NCBI RefSeq assembly: GCF_043575855.1 | Contig: NZ_CP144375.1 | Span: 10,850,001 to 10,914,000 of the forward strand | Origin: Kutzneria buriramensis | Lineage (GTDB): Bacteria; Actinomycetota; Actinomycetes; Mycobacteriales; Pseudonocardiaceae | Reading direction: 5' to 3' | Length of the DNA stretch: 64,000 bases | Shown here: positions 25,401 through 34,800 of the stretch, piece after piece | Position numbering within the stretch: position 1 is the stretch's first letter | How the letters are laid out: each line of letters starts with the position of its first letter | The notes under the pieces: model-generated | Database searches by the model: none | What the model was told of the DNA's origin: nothing | What the model saw: only the letters and a program-made list of their open reading frames with translations | Made by a program: the position numbers and the translations under genes

Positions 25401-26894
25401 GGCCCGGACAGTCGGATGATCGCCGTGGACGACGCCAACCACGACATCGACGTGTACCGGCTGTCCGACGCGACGTTACTCGCCACCCTCACCGGGGCCA
25501 CCAGCCTCATCACGTCGCTCGACTTCGACCGGACCGGCTCCCTGTTGGTCAGCAGCACGTCCTCGGGGCCGGTTCTACTGTGGAACACCAGTAGCTGGAC
25601 CCAACAGCGGACACTTCAGATGCCGGACGGTTCGGTCGCGGTCACGGCGCGGCTGTCCCCGGACGGCCAGTTGGTCGTGGCCGGCGGTGAGGGGACCGAC
25701 GTGCAGGTGTGGGACGCCGGCACCGGCCAGCTGCTGCAGGCCCTGCCGCTGCCGACCCAGACGGGCATGGTCGCCCTCGCGCTGAGCGGCGACGGGCACA
25801 CCCTGTTGGGCGCCAGCGAGAGCGGCCCGGTCATCGTGTGGTCGCTGGGCCGGACGACGCTCGCGTCCGAGGACGGCGCCGTCACCGCGGTGGCGTTCCA
25901 GCCCCACGGTCGACTCCTGGCGACCGGCACCGGCGCCGGTTCGGTCCGCCTGTGGGACACCACCACCGATGACCTGGTTCGGAACCTGCCGACCCACCAG
26001 AGCGCCGTGCTGTCCATCGCGTTCAGCCCGGACGGCCGCGAACTCGCGACGGCCGACGACAGCGGAACCCTGATCCTCCGGGACTCGGCGACCGGCGCCG
26101 AGCTCCACCGGTACGCCGGGTCCGGCGGCGGTTTCCACAGCCTCGCGTTCAGCCCGGACGGCACGACGATCGCGGTGGCCGTCCGGGCGTCGGACAGCGG
26201 CACGCCGGATGACAACGAAGTGCTGCTGCTCAAGGCGGTGGATCTGACCGTGCGCGCACGGCACGCCACCGCCCAGGAACCGCACAACAGCGTGCCCAAC
26301 GCGAAAGCCGCCGGCAGCAACGACCCGAACGAGGTCGCGTTCAGCCCGGACGGCCGCACGCTGGCGGTCGCGTTGTCCGGGGGCCGGATCGGGCTGTGGA
26401 ACATGGTCCATCCGGACGCCGCGTGGACCACGCTTGGTGGGCACGACGACATCGCCGACACTGTGGCGTTCAGTCCGGACGGCACGATCCTGGCGTCCGC
26501 CGGCGCGGACCGGATGGTGCGACTGTGGCGGGTGTCGGACGGCCAGCAGATCGGCACTCTCACCAGTGCCGTCGTGGTGCGCAAGGTCGCGTTCGACCCG
26601 GACGGCACGATCCTGGCCGCCGTCGGTGAGGACTCCGTGGTGCGCATCTGGGACGTGCGCACCCGCCAACCGGTCGACCAACTCGACCGGAGCAGGGACA
26701 CCCTCAACGATGTCGCGTTCGACGCGACCGGGCAGCGGGTGGCCAGCGCGAGCGTGGACGGCGCCACCCGGATCTGGGACCTGAACCCGGACGACGCCGT
26801 GCGGACGATGTGCGGTCTGGTCGACCGCGCCACACTGACGCAGCGGTGGCAGGCCCTCGGACCGGACCATGGGGCTGCGCCCACGTGCCCGTGA
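22416..26894 (+). CDS. Ser/Thr kinase-nSTAND-WD40 receptor-like protein
   Basis: About 1492 residues. A PknB-type kinase domain (about 12-275) has I-G-R-G-G-M-G, Lys49, H-R-D with Asp141 and D-F-G with Asp159, so it should be active. A novel-STAND (nSTAND1) NTPase follows from about 330 (C-P-Y-P-G-L-R-E-F) with Walker A G-A-S-G-A-G-K-S (Lys381) and V-V-D-Q-F-E-E-L. A single membrane helix (about 773-795) is followed by two WD40 propellers' worth of repeats (about 860-1480). The kinase and NTPase are predicted to be cytoplasmic and the WD40 part extracytoplasmic. The ATG at 22416 is chosen from the kinase-domain start. The FHA-like gene follows at once and is a likely partner or substrate. Confidence 0.85.
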   Translation: MVSGAGSSAGTSESAEFGPYRLVALIGRGGMGLVHRAHDTRHDRTVALKRLPVSAAEHEFRNRFRREARIVANLQHPNVVPVNDFGEIDGQLFLDMMLVQGTDLRRALGAGTIGPEQALLVLTQVAQALDAAHANGLVHRDVKPSNVLIDGDGHAYLADFGIARDMAAEATALTGSGELIGSWDYMAPERLSGGPVDGRADQYSLACVLFECLTGRLPHPEVDPAAKVAAHLLRPPPAPSVFAPTVTPELDAVVLRGLSKDPARRFPSVTELMAAAQSAAYAGETRREAAPTLAGPAARERDQSRLVRAILRSTAVREPTPPAPDADPPPCPYPGLREFGSADAAWFHGRAHVVTDLLVRLAEQLDTGEPVVLFGASGAGKSSVLLAGLLPALASADAPEHAAWPQIVLTPGADPIGSLAAALAARTAVDATEWIRVIREEPSRLGAMCAQAVGDDAVHPVIVVDQFEELFTHGAPEPDRLAFATAVASARPVLVVLAVRADLVERCIELAPLVPALNSPVLLGPMDVVALRQVIVAPARDVGVDVEPGLPERLIADLGVRGESGYDPGALPRLAHVLRETWNRSDGRTLTVAAYREAGGIDGSVARTAEEIYTQLDPAARAALRSMVLRLATVSDDGGVVRRRVDPGDLVAAEGHPAVLDRLIAARLVTVDESGARLAHEALLSAWPRLRDWIDEDRAGLSQYRRFGEAVRAWTESGEQADDLYRGVRLATLNAWLESTGDRMRLPTAEHDFLARSNAAERTGIAAARRRTRRLRVLVAALSVLLVVASVAIVVATRLRQDALDQSQLSLSRQLAAESALARGVDPVGEGLTALSAWQAGQTVEARSALLNAQQDNFRGELLGHTAIATSVAVSANGRIAASGSQDGTLRLWDVPNRRALATLATGGGWYHSVSLSADGRLLAALDIDQRSASLWDVARRVKVFTAPDKSSGTAVSPDGRMFAVSTEGGLVIRDTSSFAQLAVLPVGASTVVRFGPDSRMIAVDDANHDIDVYRLSDATLLATLTGATSLITSLDFDRTGSLLVSSTSSGPVLLWNTSSWTQQRTLQMPDGSVAVTARLSPDGQLVVAGGEGTDVQVWDAGTGQLLQALPLPTQTGMVALALSGDGHTLLGASESGPVIVWSLGRTTLASEDGAVTAVAFQPHGRLLATGTGAGSVRLWDTTTDDLVRNLPTHQSAVLSIAFSPDGRELATADDSGTLILRDSATGAELHRYAGSGGGFHSLAFSPDGTTIAVAVRASDSGTPDDNEVLLLKAVDLTVRARHATAQEPHNSVPNAKAAGSNDPNEVAFSPDGRTLAVALSGGRIGLWNMVHPDAAWTTLGGHDDIADTVAFSPDGTILASAGADRMVRLWRVSDGQQIGTLTSAVVVRKVAFDPDGTILAAVGEDSVVRIWDVRTRQPVDQLDRSRDTLNDVAFDATGQRVASASVDGATRIWDLNPDDAVRTMCGLVDRATLTQRWQALGPDHGAAPTCP

Positions 26895-26908
26895 ACGCGA
26901 GGATGGCC

Positions 26909-27724
26909 ATGACAGCCGAACCCCTGGTGACGGTTCAGGGCGCCGGTCTGCCGGTCGTGGTGTTGCGACCGGGGGAGACGTTGCTGTTCGGGCGCGCCCC
27001 GCAGGCTTCCCCCGCGCCGGGTCGGGTGGTGCTGGCGCTGCCGGACTGCGCGCCGCACGTGTCCCGGGATCTCGGTGAACTGGTCGTCGGGACCGGCACG
27101 GTGACGCTGCGTTGGTTGGGGGCGGGCGAGGCGCAGTTGTCCAGCCTGTTCGACGCCCCGGGCGGCGCTCGCCGCGTGACCATGACGCGGTCCATGACCG
27201 CGTTGCTGGACGACGGCGAGAACCAGCTGATGGTGTTGCTGGGCCGGCAGGATCCCGACGGCCGCCTGACCGACCGGTTGCTGGCCATCGACATCGTGCG
27301 CCCCCGGCCCGACGAGCCGGGTCGGCCGGCGGCGCCCGGTGGGTCGGACGCGACCACCGAGGGGCCGAGGTTGGAGCGGTTCGGCCGGGACTGGTTCGTG
27401 GCGCTCGCGTTGACCGAGCCGTGGCTCACCGGTCAGGACGACTATCCGCGGCCGCCGTCGAACCGCGAGATCCACGAGCGGATCCTGCACTGGCGCGGCC
27501 ATGCCTGGAACCTGCACCGGCCGCAGCGGGTGGACGAGGCCATCCGCACCATCTCCGCGCTCGCGTTCGGGGTCCGCAACGATCCTTACGGGTCCGAGCA
27601 TCCCGGGCGACTGCAGAACGTCCGGTTCATGGTCGCGCGCCGGGCCGCGGAGCTGCGCCTGGTCACCCAGGCGGATCTGGCCGAGGTGGAACGCGCGGCG
27701 CGGGACCGCGACCCGTCGCCGTGA
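26909..27724 (+). CDS. FHA-like domain protein partnered with the kinase
   Basis: A 271-residue soluble protein. The N-terminal 100 residues have FHA-type hallmarks: L-R-P-G-E-T-L-L-F-G-R-A, then P-H-V-S-R-D-L-G-E-L, and a strand ending D-D-G-E-N-Q-L. The C-terminal part has a helical E-I-H-E-R-I-L-H-W region rich in Arg and His. FHA domains bind phosphothreonine, which fits its place directly after the kinase. Several starts exist (GTG at 26891 overlapping the kinase stop, ATG at 26903 and 26909); 26909 is chosen because GAGG lies 6 bases before it. It ends at a hairpin shared with the converging gene. Confidence 0.78.
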   Translation: MTAEPLVTVQGAGLPVVVLRPGETLLFGRAPQASPAPGRVVLALPDCAPHVSRDLGELVVGTGTVTLRWLGAGEAQLSSLFDAPGGARRVTMTRSMTALLDDGENQLMVLLGRQDPDGRLTDRLLAIDIVRPRPDEPGRPAAPGGSDATTEGPRLERFGRDWFVALALTEPWLTGQDDYPRPPSNREIHERILHWRGHAWNLHRPQRVDEAIRTISALAFGVRNDPYGSEHPGRLQNVRFMVARRAAELRLVTQADLAEVERAARDRDPSP

Positions 27725-27733
27725 TCCGTCCGG

Positions 27734-27764
27734 GGGGCCGGGAGCGCGGCGCGCTCCCGGCCCC
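27734..27764. terminator. Bidirectional hairpin between converging genes
   Basis: A perfect 14-bp stem (27734-27747 with 27751-27764) with a 3-base loop fills the 44-bp gap between the converging FHA and oxidoreductase genes. It can serve both strands. Confidence 0.78.
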
Positions 27765-27768
27765 GTCC

Positions 27769-28683
27769 TCAGTTCGGCAGTTCCTCGATGAGCGCCCCGG
27801 CGCGGTCCACGATCTCCGTGCCGGTGGTGCCGTTGACCACGTACAGAATCACCTCGTCGGCACCGACCGCCGTCAACGCGGCGATGTCGTCGGCGAGTTG
27901 GGCCGGGCTGCCCTGGTAGGGAGTGCGGTCGCCGGGGATGTCGTGGTCGGCCACGTACACCTGGATCAGCGGCACCAGGCGCAGGGCGGCGGCGTCGCGG
28001 CCGTGGCCCTCGGCGAGCTGGCGGATGTGCTGCCAGGTCTGGCCGATCGCCTCGGGCGGCAGACCGGACGGGATCCAGCCGTCGGCCTTGCGGGCGATGC
28101 GGTCCAGCGCCGCCGGCGCGGAGCCGCCGCCGACCAGGATCGGGATGGTGCCGACAGGCTTCGGTGACACCAGGGCGTTGTCCACCACGGTTCGGGTGTC
28201 CTGGTAGGACACCGGGTTCGGGCCCCACAGGGTCCGGCAGGCATCGATGGTGGCTTCGAGGTCGCGGCCGCGGTGGCGGATCTCCGCGCCGTGCGAACGG
28301 TACTCGTCCGAGGACCAGCCGGCGCCGAAGCCGGCGACCACCCGGCCGCCGCTGAGCTGGTCGATGGTGGCCAGCGTGCGGGCCAGCCGCAGCGGCTGGT
28401 GCAGGGGCGCGACCAGCACGCAGGTGCCGAGCTCGACCGTCTGGGTGACCGCCGCGGCCGCGGTCAGCACCGTGAGCGGCTCGGCGTTGAACTGGTAGCC
28501 GTCGTTCCAGGCCAGCCCCGGCACGCCGTACATGCCGTCGTTGGGTTGCAACGGGAACAGCACGCGTTCGTACACCCACAGGCTGTGGTAGCCGAGGCGT
28601 TCGGCCTCGCGGGCGACCGTGGTGATGTCGTGTCGGAGATCGGCTTTGCTGCCCTGCGGCAGGGACAGCCCGTATGTGGTCAC
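27769..28683 (-). CDS. LLM-class F420-dependent oxidoreductase
   Basis: A 304-residue luciferase-like TIM-barrel protein. The N-terminus has G-L-S-L-P-Q-G, then Y-H-S-L-W-V-Y-E-R. The family core L-G-T-C-V-L...L-A-R-T-L-A-T-I-D-Q-L-S-G-G-R-V-V-A-G-F-G-A-G-W is present, and the later I-P-I-L-V-G-G-G binds the cofactor phosphate. Members transfer hydride between F420 (or FMN) and small organic substrates. The GTG at 28683 is taken as the start because the family begins here; an upstream ATG would add about 20 poor residues. The substrate is unknown. It diverges from the RHS gene, sharing the 28684-28843 promoter region. Confidence 0.85.
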   Translation of the reverse strand: MTTYGLSLPQGSKADLRHDITTVAREAERLGYHSLWVYERVLFPLQPNDGMYGVPGLAWNDGYQFNAEPLTVLTAAAAVTQTVELGTCVLVAPLHQPLRLARTLATIDQLSGGRVVAGFGAGWSSDEYRSHGAEIRHRGRDLEATIDACRTLWGPNPVSYQDTRTVVDNALVSPKPVGTIPILVGGGSAPAALDRIARKADGWIPSGLPPEAIGQTWQHIRQLAEGHGRDAAALRLVPLIQVYVADHDIPGDRTPYQGSPAQLADDIAALTAVGADEVILYVVNGTTGTEIVDRAGALIEELPN

Positions 28684-28731
28684 GTCGACATCATGCCCGG
28701 CGCCGACATCCGAAGGACGCCGAGCCGGTCG

Positions 28732-28776
28732 TTCAAGGTGCATGCAAGGTTTCTGCAAGGTGGTTCGGGCTAGGGT
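28732..28776 (+). promoter_or_regulatory. SARP-like triple heptamer repeat and -10 box of the RHS gene
   Basis: TTCAAGG at 28732, TGCAAGG at 28743 and TGCAAGG at 28754 stand exactly 11 bp apart, each separated by 4 bp. A TAGGGT -10-like box follows at 28771, 10 bp after the last repeat. This is the geometry of SARP (OmpR-type) activator sites, where repeats occupy one face of the helix and overlap the -35 region. Transcription would run toward the RHS gene start at 28844. Confidence 0.7.
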
Positions 28777-28843
28777 CTGCCCGCGGTGAGACGGCTGTCC
28801 AGCGGGCCGTCCGCAGGCCGTGTCACAGGGGGGAGAACCTGTC

Positions 28844-31800
28844 GTGCTGCGCTTTTCGCATGCCCTTTGGACCCGAAGGGTCAGGGCTGTGCCGCTGATC
28901 GTGGTCGCGGCGCTGCTGGTCGGCGGGGTGGACGCGGCCGCCGCACCGCCCCACGCGGCGGTGGCGCCGAAGCCGATCAACGCTCGTGACGTCGGCCTGC
29001 TCCCGTCCGCGCCGACGGCCCCGGTCGCGCCGCAGGCGCCGTCGAAGGCCGATTTCACGGCACAGAGCCGGTTGGACGGCGGGGCCGGGTCGCACTTCGA
29101 TCCGCAGCGGTCGAAGCCGGTGTTGCGGTCGATGTTCAGCACCGAGTACGTCAATCCGGACGGCACGCACTCGGTGCGGCAGTCGACCCAGCCGCTGAAC
29201 GTGCAGGACGAAGCCGGTCACTGGCAAGCGATCCAGACGGCGCTGACCACGGACACGACGACGCGCCGTGCCGGCACGGACCACCACCCGCTGAGCCCGT
29301 CGCTGGCGACCAAGGCCAACGACGCCACCGTCCTGAAGGTCGCGTCCGGCGGCCACACCGCGGGCTTGGCGCTCGACCAGGCCGCGCCGTCCACCGCAAC
29401 GGTGAAGGGCGACTCGGTCACCTACGCCGACGTCGCGGCCGGCACGGACCTGGACTACGAGGTCACGCCGGGCGCGGTCAAGGAGACCATCAAGCTCAAG
29501 CGGGCGCCGGCTGACGGGCGTTCGTCGTGGCGGTTCAAGCTCACCACCGGCGGTCTGACCCCGAAGCTCGAGTCCAACGGCTCGATCACCCTGGCCGACC
29601 AGGCCGGCGCGGCGAAGATCGTGCTGCCGCCGATCGAGACCTGGGACTCCGCGGGCAAGGGCGAGACGGCGCCGGCGATGACGGGCGGCGCCTACGCCCT
29701 GGACCGGGCGGGCTCGGACTGGTGGCTGACCGTCAAGGTCGACCCGAAGTGGCTGCGCGATCCGAAGCGGGTGTACCCGGTCTTCGTCGACCCGACGGTC
29801 ACCTACGGCGTGCAGTACTCCTTCGCGTTCCGGTCGGACGGCTACAACTGCAACGACTGCGGCCTGCGGATCGGCAACAGCCAGGCCAACGGCGACACCT
29901 ACAACCGCTCGGTGGCGCACTTCGACTACTCGCCGCTGTGGGGCAAGACGGTCGTCGGCGCGACTGTGGACGTCACCCGCAACACGAGCGTGAACGGCTC
30001 GGTCAGGACCTGGAACGCGAACCTGACCCACGCGTCGGACAACAACTTCGACGGCGTCGGCGACTACCTGGTCAGCGCCCTGGTCGGCGACGTCGGCACG
30101 TTCTCCGGCCCGGCACTGACGAACTTCCTGCGTGACCGGGTGAACGCCCGCGACGCCAACGTGTCGTTCATGCTGATCGGCGCGGAGAACCCCGGCACCT
30201 GGACGTACAAGAACCTCAACGCCACGCTCACCGTCGACACCGGTTCCCCGGCGCCGGCGGCCACGCTGGTCGGACCGGCCGACGGCACGGTGTCGACGTC
30301 GCTGACGCCGACGTTGTCGGTGAACCCGGTCAGCGACCCCGACGGTGACCCGGTCAAGTACTGCTTCCGCATCGCCACCGGCGCCGACGCGAAGTCCGGT
30401 GTCGTCGTCGAGTCGGGCTGCCTGCCCACGCCGACCTGGACCGTCCCGGCCGGTGTCCTCCAGGACGGCGTCGCCTACACGTGGCAGGCGATGACCTACA
30501 GCGGCGCCACCACGGTCACACCGTCCTGGATCGGCCACTTCAAGATCGATCAGCGCATCGGCGACCACGGCCCCTCGCCCGTCGACACCGCCGGACCGGT
30601 CACCGTCAACCTGGCCAACGGCAACGTGTCCACCGCCGAGCAGACTCCGTCGTTCACCACCGTCGGCGGCAACGCCGGCCTGTCGTTCACGTACAACTCC
30701 CAGCAGGTCGAGAACAAGGGGCTGCGGGCGTCCTACTTCGTCGACCTGTCCCACAACGGCATCATCAACGACGCCCAGCAGCCCGTCCTCGTGCGCACCG
30801 AGCCCCAGGTCGACGTCGACTGGGGCACGGACTCACCGTTCCCGCCGGCGCTGCCGGCCGACTGGTTCGTCGCCCGCTGGGAGGGTTTCTTCCAGGCGCC
30901 GGCCACCGGCACGTACCAGTTCGCGGGCGTGCACGACGACGGCGCCACCGTGTGGATCGACAACGCCAAGGTCTACGAGGTCAACACCCCGAGCGACCTG
31001 AACTGGACCCAGGCCGTCAACGTCTCCCTCACCGCGGGGCAGCGGGTCCCGATCAAGGTGGAGAACGCGGAGGCCACCGGCGCGGCGAAGATGCGCCTGT
31101 TCGTCCGGACCACCGACAACACCACCGTCGCCCCGCAGATCGTGCCCGCCGACTGGCTGTTCACCTCCGACCTGCCGGTGCTCCCGCAGGGCTGGACGCT
31201 GTCGGCCGATCTGGACGGCGACGGCTCGAGCTACACCGAGGCCAAGGTCACCGACCAGAACATCGTCCTGACCGACGCCACCGGAGCCAAGCACACCTGG
31301 ACCAAGAAGAGCACCGGCGGCTACACCGCACCGGACAACGAGGGCGGCACGATCGCCCTGGACACGGCCGGCAAGGTCACCCTCAGCGAGGGCACCGAGG
31401 TGTACGTCTTCCGACCCGACGGCAAGCTCGACACCCAGACCAGCGTGCTCGACAGCCGCAAGCCGGCCACGCTTCAGTACCTCTACGACGGCACCCCGTC
31501 CCGGCTGCGGGAGATCAAGGACCCCGTCGCGCAGCGGTCCCACGTGCTGCACTACAACCGACCCGGTGACGACTGCTACGGCGGCGTGACCCCACCCCCG
31601 GGTGCCGCCGCGCTGCCGCCGTCGCAGATGCTGTGCCGGATCAGCTACTGGGACGGGACCGAGACGCGCCTCTGGTACACCGGCACGGGAACCCTGAGCC
31701 TGGGCCGGATCGAGGATCCGGGCTCGGAGATCACCGACTACGGCTACAACGCCCAGGGCCTGCTCGTCGGCACCCGTGACCCGCTCGACAACGACTGGAT

Positions 31801-34800
31801 CGCCGCCGACCCGGCCAACCGCACGGCCAACGCCGGCGACCTGACGACGACCATTTCCTACGACACCGCCGCCAAGCCGAAGGCCACCGGCGTCAGCTCG
31901 GCCGTGCCGGCCATCGGCCAGCCGCGGCCCGGCAAGGGCTACCGCTACGACCCGGCCAACCGCCAGACCTTCGTCGACGTCGCCGGCCTCAGCCCCGCGA
32001 TCGGCTTCTCCTCGAAGGTCACCTACGACGACGCCGACCGGGCCCTGTCCACCACCGACGCGACCGGCCGGGCCACCAGCACCACCTGGAACGTCAAGGA
32101 CCAGGAGCTGACCTCGACCGACGCCGCCGGCCGGGTCTCGACCACGGTCTACGACTACGCCGACCGGCCCGCCGACACCTACGGGCCGGCCCCGGCCTCG
32201 TGCTTCAGCGGCCAGAACCCGACCGCCGCGTGCACCGGCACGGTGCCGCACACCCACACCGGCTACGACGAGAACGTCAACGGGCTCGCCGTGTCCTGGT
32301 ACGACAACGACCAGTTCAACGGCGCGCCGAAGGTGTACACCACCGGCCTCGGCACCGCGGACGGCTCGTTCGTGGAGAACTGGGGGAGCGCGGCGCCCAC
32401 CGCCGGCATCCCCGCGGACCACTTCTCCCTGCGGGCGACCGGCGACATCGCCTTCCCCGCCGCGGGCGACTACACCCTGCGCCTGCTCGCCGACGACGGC
32501 GTCCGGATGTGGGTGGACGACCAGCTGGTGATCGACGACTGGATCAACACCACGCCCAAGTGGCGCCAGGCCGTCGTCCACAGCGACGCGCCCGGCCAGG
32601 CGAAACGCATCCGCATCGAGTACTACGAGTTCGACCTGACCGCGCAGCTCGAGCTGGACTGGACCACGCCGTCCGGGACGCAGCAGCCGGTGCCCGGCAC
32701 GCAGCTGCGGCCGCGCTACGGCCTGAGCACCTCCAGCACGACGTCCGAGTCCGACGGCGTCCCGGACAAGGCGACCGGCACCCAGTACGGCCAGAACGGA
32801 CTGGACGCGGCCTACGGCCTGGCGAGCAGCGCGGTGACCGATCCGAACGGCCTGAAGCTGGCCAGCGGCATCGGATACGAGCCCGTCGGCACCGGCTACC
32901 TGCGCAAGACCAGCAAGACCATGCCCACCGGCGCCCAGGTGAGCTACGCCTACTACGGCGACACCGAAACGCGAGCCAATCCCTGTGTCGCCGGCAGCCC
33001 CGCCGTCAACCAGGGCGGCCTGCCGAAGCTGACGACGTCCAGCACACCGGCGACCGGAGGTGCGCGCACGGACGAACACGTCTACGACGCCTCCGGCCGC
33101 GTGGTCGCCAAGGCCACGTCGGGCGACTGGGTCTGCACCACATACGACGCCCGTGACCGCGTGACGCAGGCCACCTACCCGGCCAACTCCGCCACCGGCG
33201 CCCGCACCGTCACCACCAACTACGCCGTCGGCGGCGACCCCCTCACCACCTCCGTCACCGACCCGGCCGGCACCGTCACCACCACGGTGGACCTGCTCGG
33301 TCGCACCGTCGCCTACACCGACACCCACGGCACCAGGACCACCACCAGCTACGACCAGGCCGGCCGTGTCGGCAGCCAGATCACGGCGTTCGCCAACGCC
33401 GCCGACGGCACCACGACCCTGAGCTACACCTACGACGACGCCGGCCGGCAGGTCTCCGTGAAGAAGGACAACCAGGTGCTGGCGACCAGCGGCTACGACG
33501 CCGCCGGCGAACTCGCCACCGTCACCTACGCCAACGGCACCAAACTCAGCGCCATCGCCAAGAACGCGGCCGGCGAGACCACCGGCCTGACCTGGACCAC
33601 CAGCGACAACCACCAGATCGCCTCGACCGTCACACGGACCCGGGCCGGCACCGTCACCGACGAGTCACTCGGCGGCACCGACCCGAACCCGGCTGGCGCC
33701 AACTACTCCTACGACGCCGCGGGACGGCTCACCGAGGCGTACGTGACAGGACACCACTACACCTACGACTTCACATCCGCCGCGGCCGCCAGCTGCCCGG
33801 CCGGTACCCAGGCCAACGCGGGCTTGAACACCAACCGGATGCGGTTGCTCGACCAGACCGGCAGCGGCACCGCCGTCACCAACTACTGCTACGACGCCGC
33901 CGACCGGCTCCTCGCCGTCCAGGGCGCGACGTCGATGACCGGCATCGGCTACGACACGCACGGCAACACGACCGCGTACACCAGCGGCGACGTCACCACG
34001 CGCCTCGGATTCGACAGCGCCGACCGCAACATCCTGGCCACCAGCACCAGCGGTGATCCCGCCAAGAACGCGGCCATCTCCTACACCCGCGACGCCACCG
34101 ACCGCATCGTGCGCCGCGACGGCGATTCGCCCGGAACCGTCCTCTACGGATACACCGGCAGCGGGGATTCCGCCGCTGTCACCTACGACGGCGCCAAGCG
34201 TCTGCTCTCCGTCACGACGGCTCTGCCCGGCGGGGTCGTGCTGACGAGCCAGAACGCCGCGTCCACGTGGGACTACCCGTCGGTCCGGGGCGACCTGGTG
34301 CTCACCGCCACGAACACCGGGACGCAGCAAGGCGACCTGCGCACGTACGACCCGTTCGGGCAGCCGCTCACCGCCGCCGGCGCCGTCGACCCACAGAACG
34401 TGCCGGACAACTCGCCCGGCAAGATGGACTACGGCTGGCTCGGGCAGCACCAGCGCGCGTACGAGCATGCCGGGGCCCTCGATCTGGTCCAGATGGGTGC
34501 CCGCGTCTACAGCCCGGTCCTCGGCCGCTTCCTCCAGGTCGATCCGGTCGAAGGCGGCAGCGCCAACGACTACGACTACGTCTCCGCCGACCCGATCAAC
34601 GCCACCGACCTCAACGGCGACCGCCGCCACCGCGTCGTCCGGCATCGCTACACCCGGCACGTCCGAGCGCGCTACCACGTCCGAGCGCGCCACTACAGCC
34701 GGGCGCGGTACAGCCGCCCGCACGCGCACTTCATCGTCCGGCACGTCGCGCGCTTCATGGGCGACGTCTCCCTTTCGCCGCACTACAACGCGAGGTTCGT

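Noticed and set aside
30833..33613. A 926-codon minus-strand frame inside the RHS gene
   Set aside because: The plus strand has clear RHS/PA14 domains. The minus frame is Gly/Val/Arg-rich low complexity and has no motifs.
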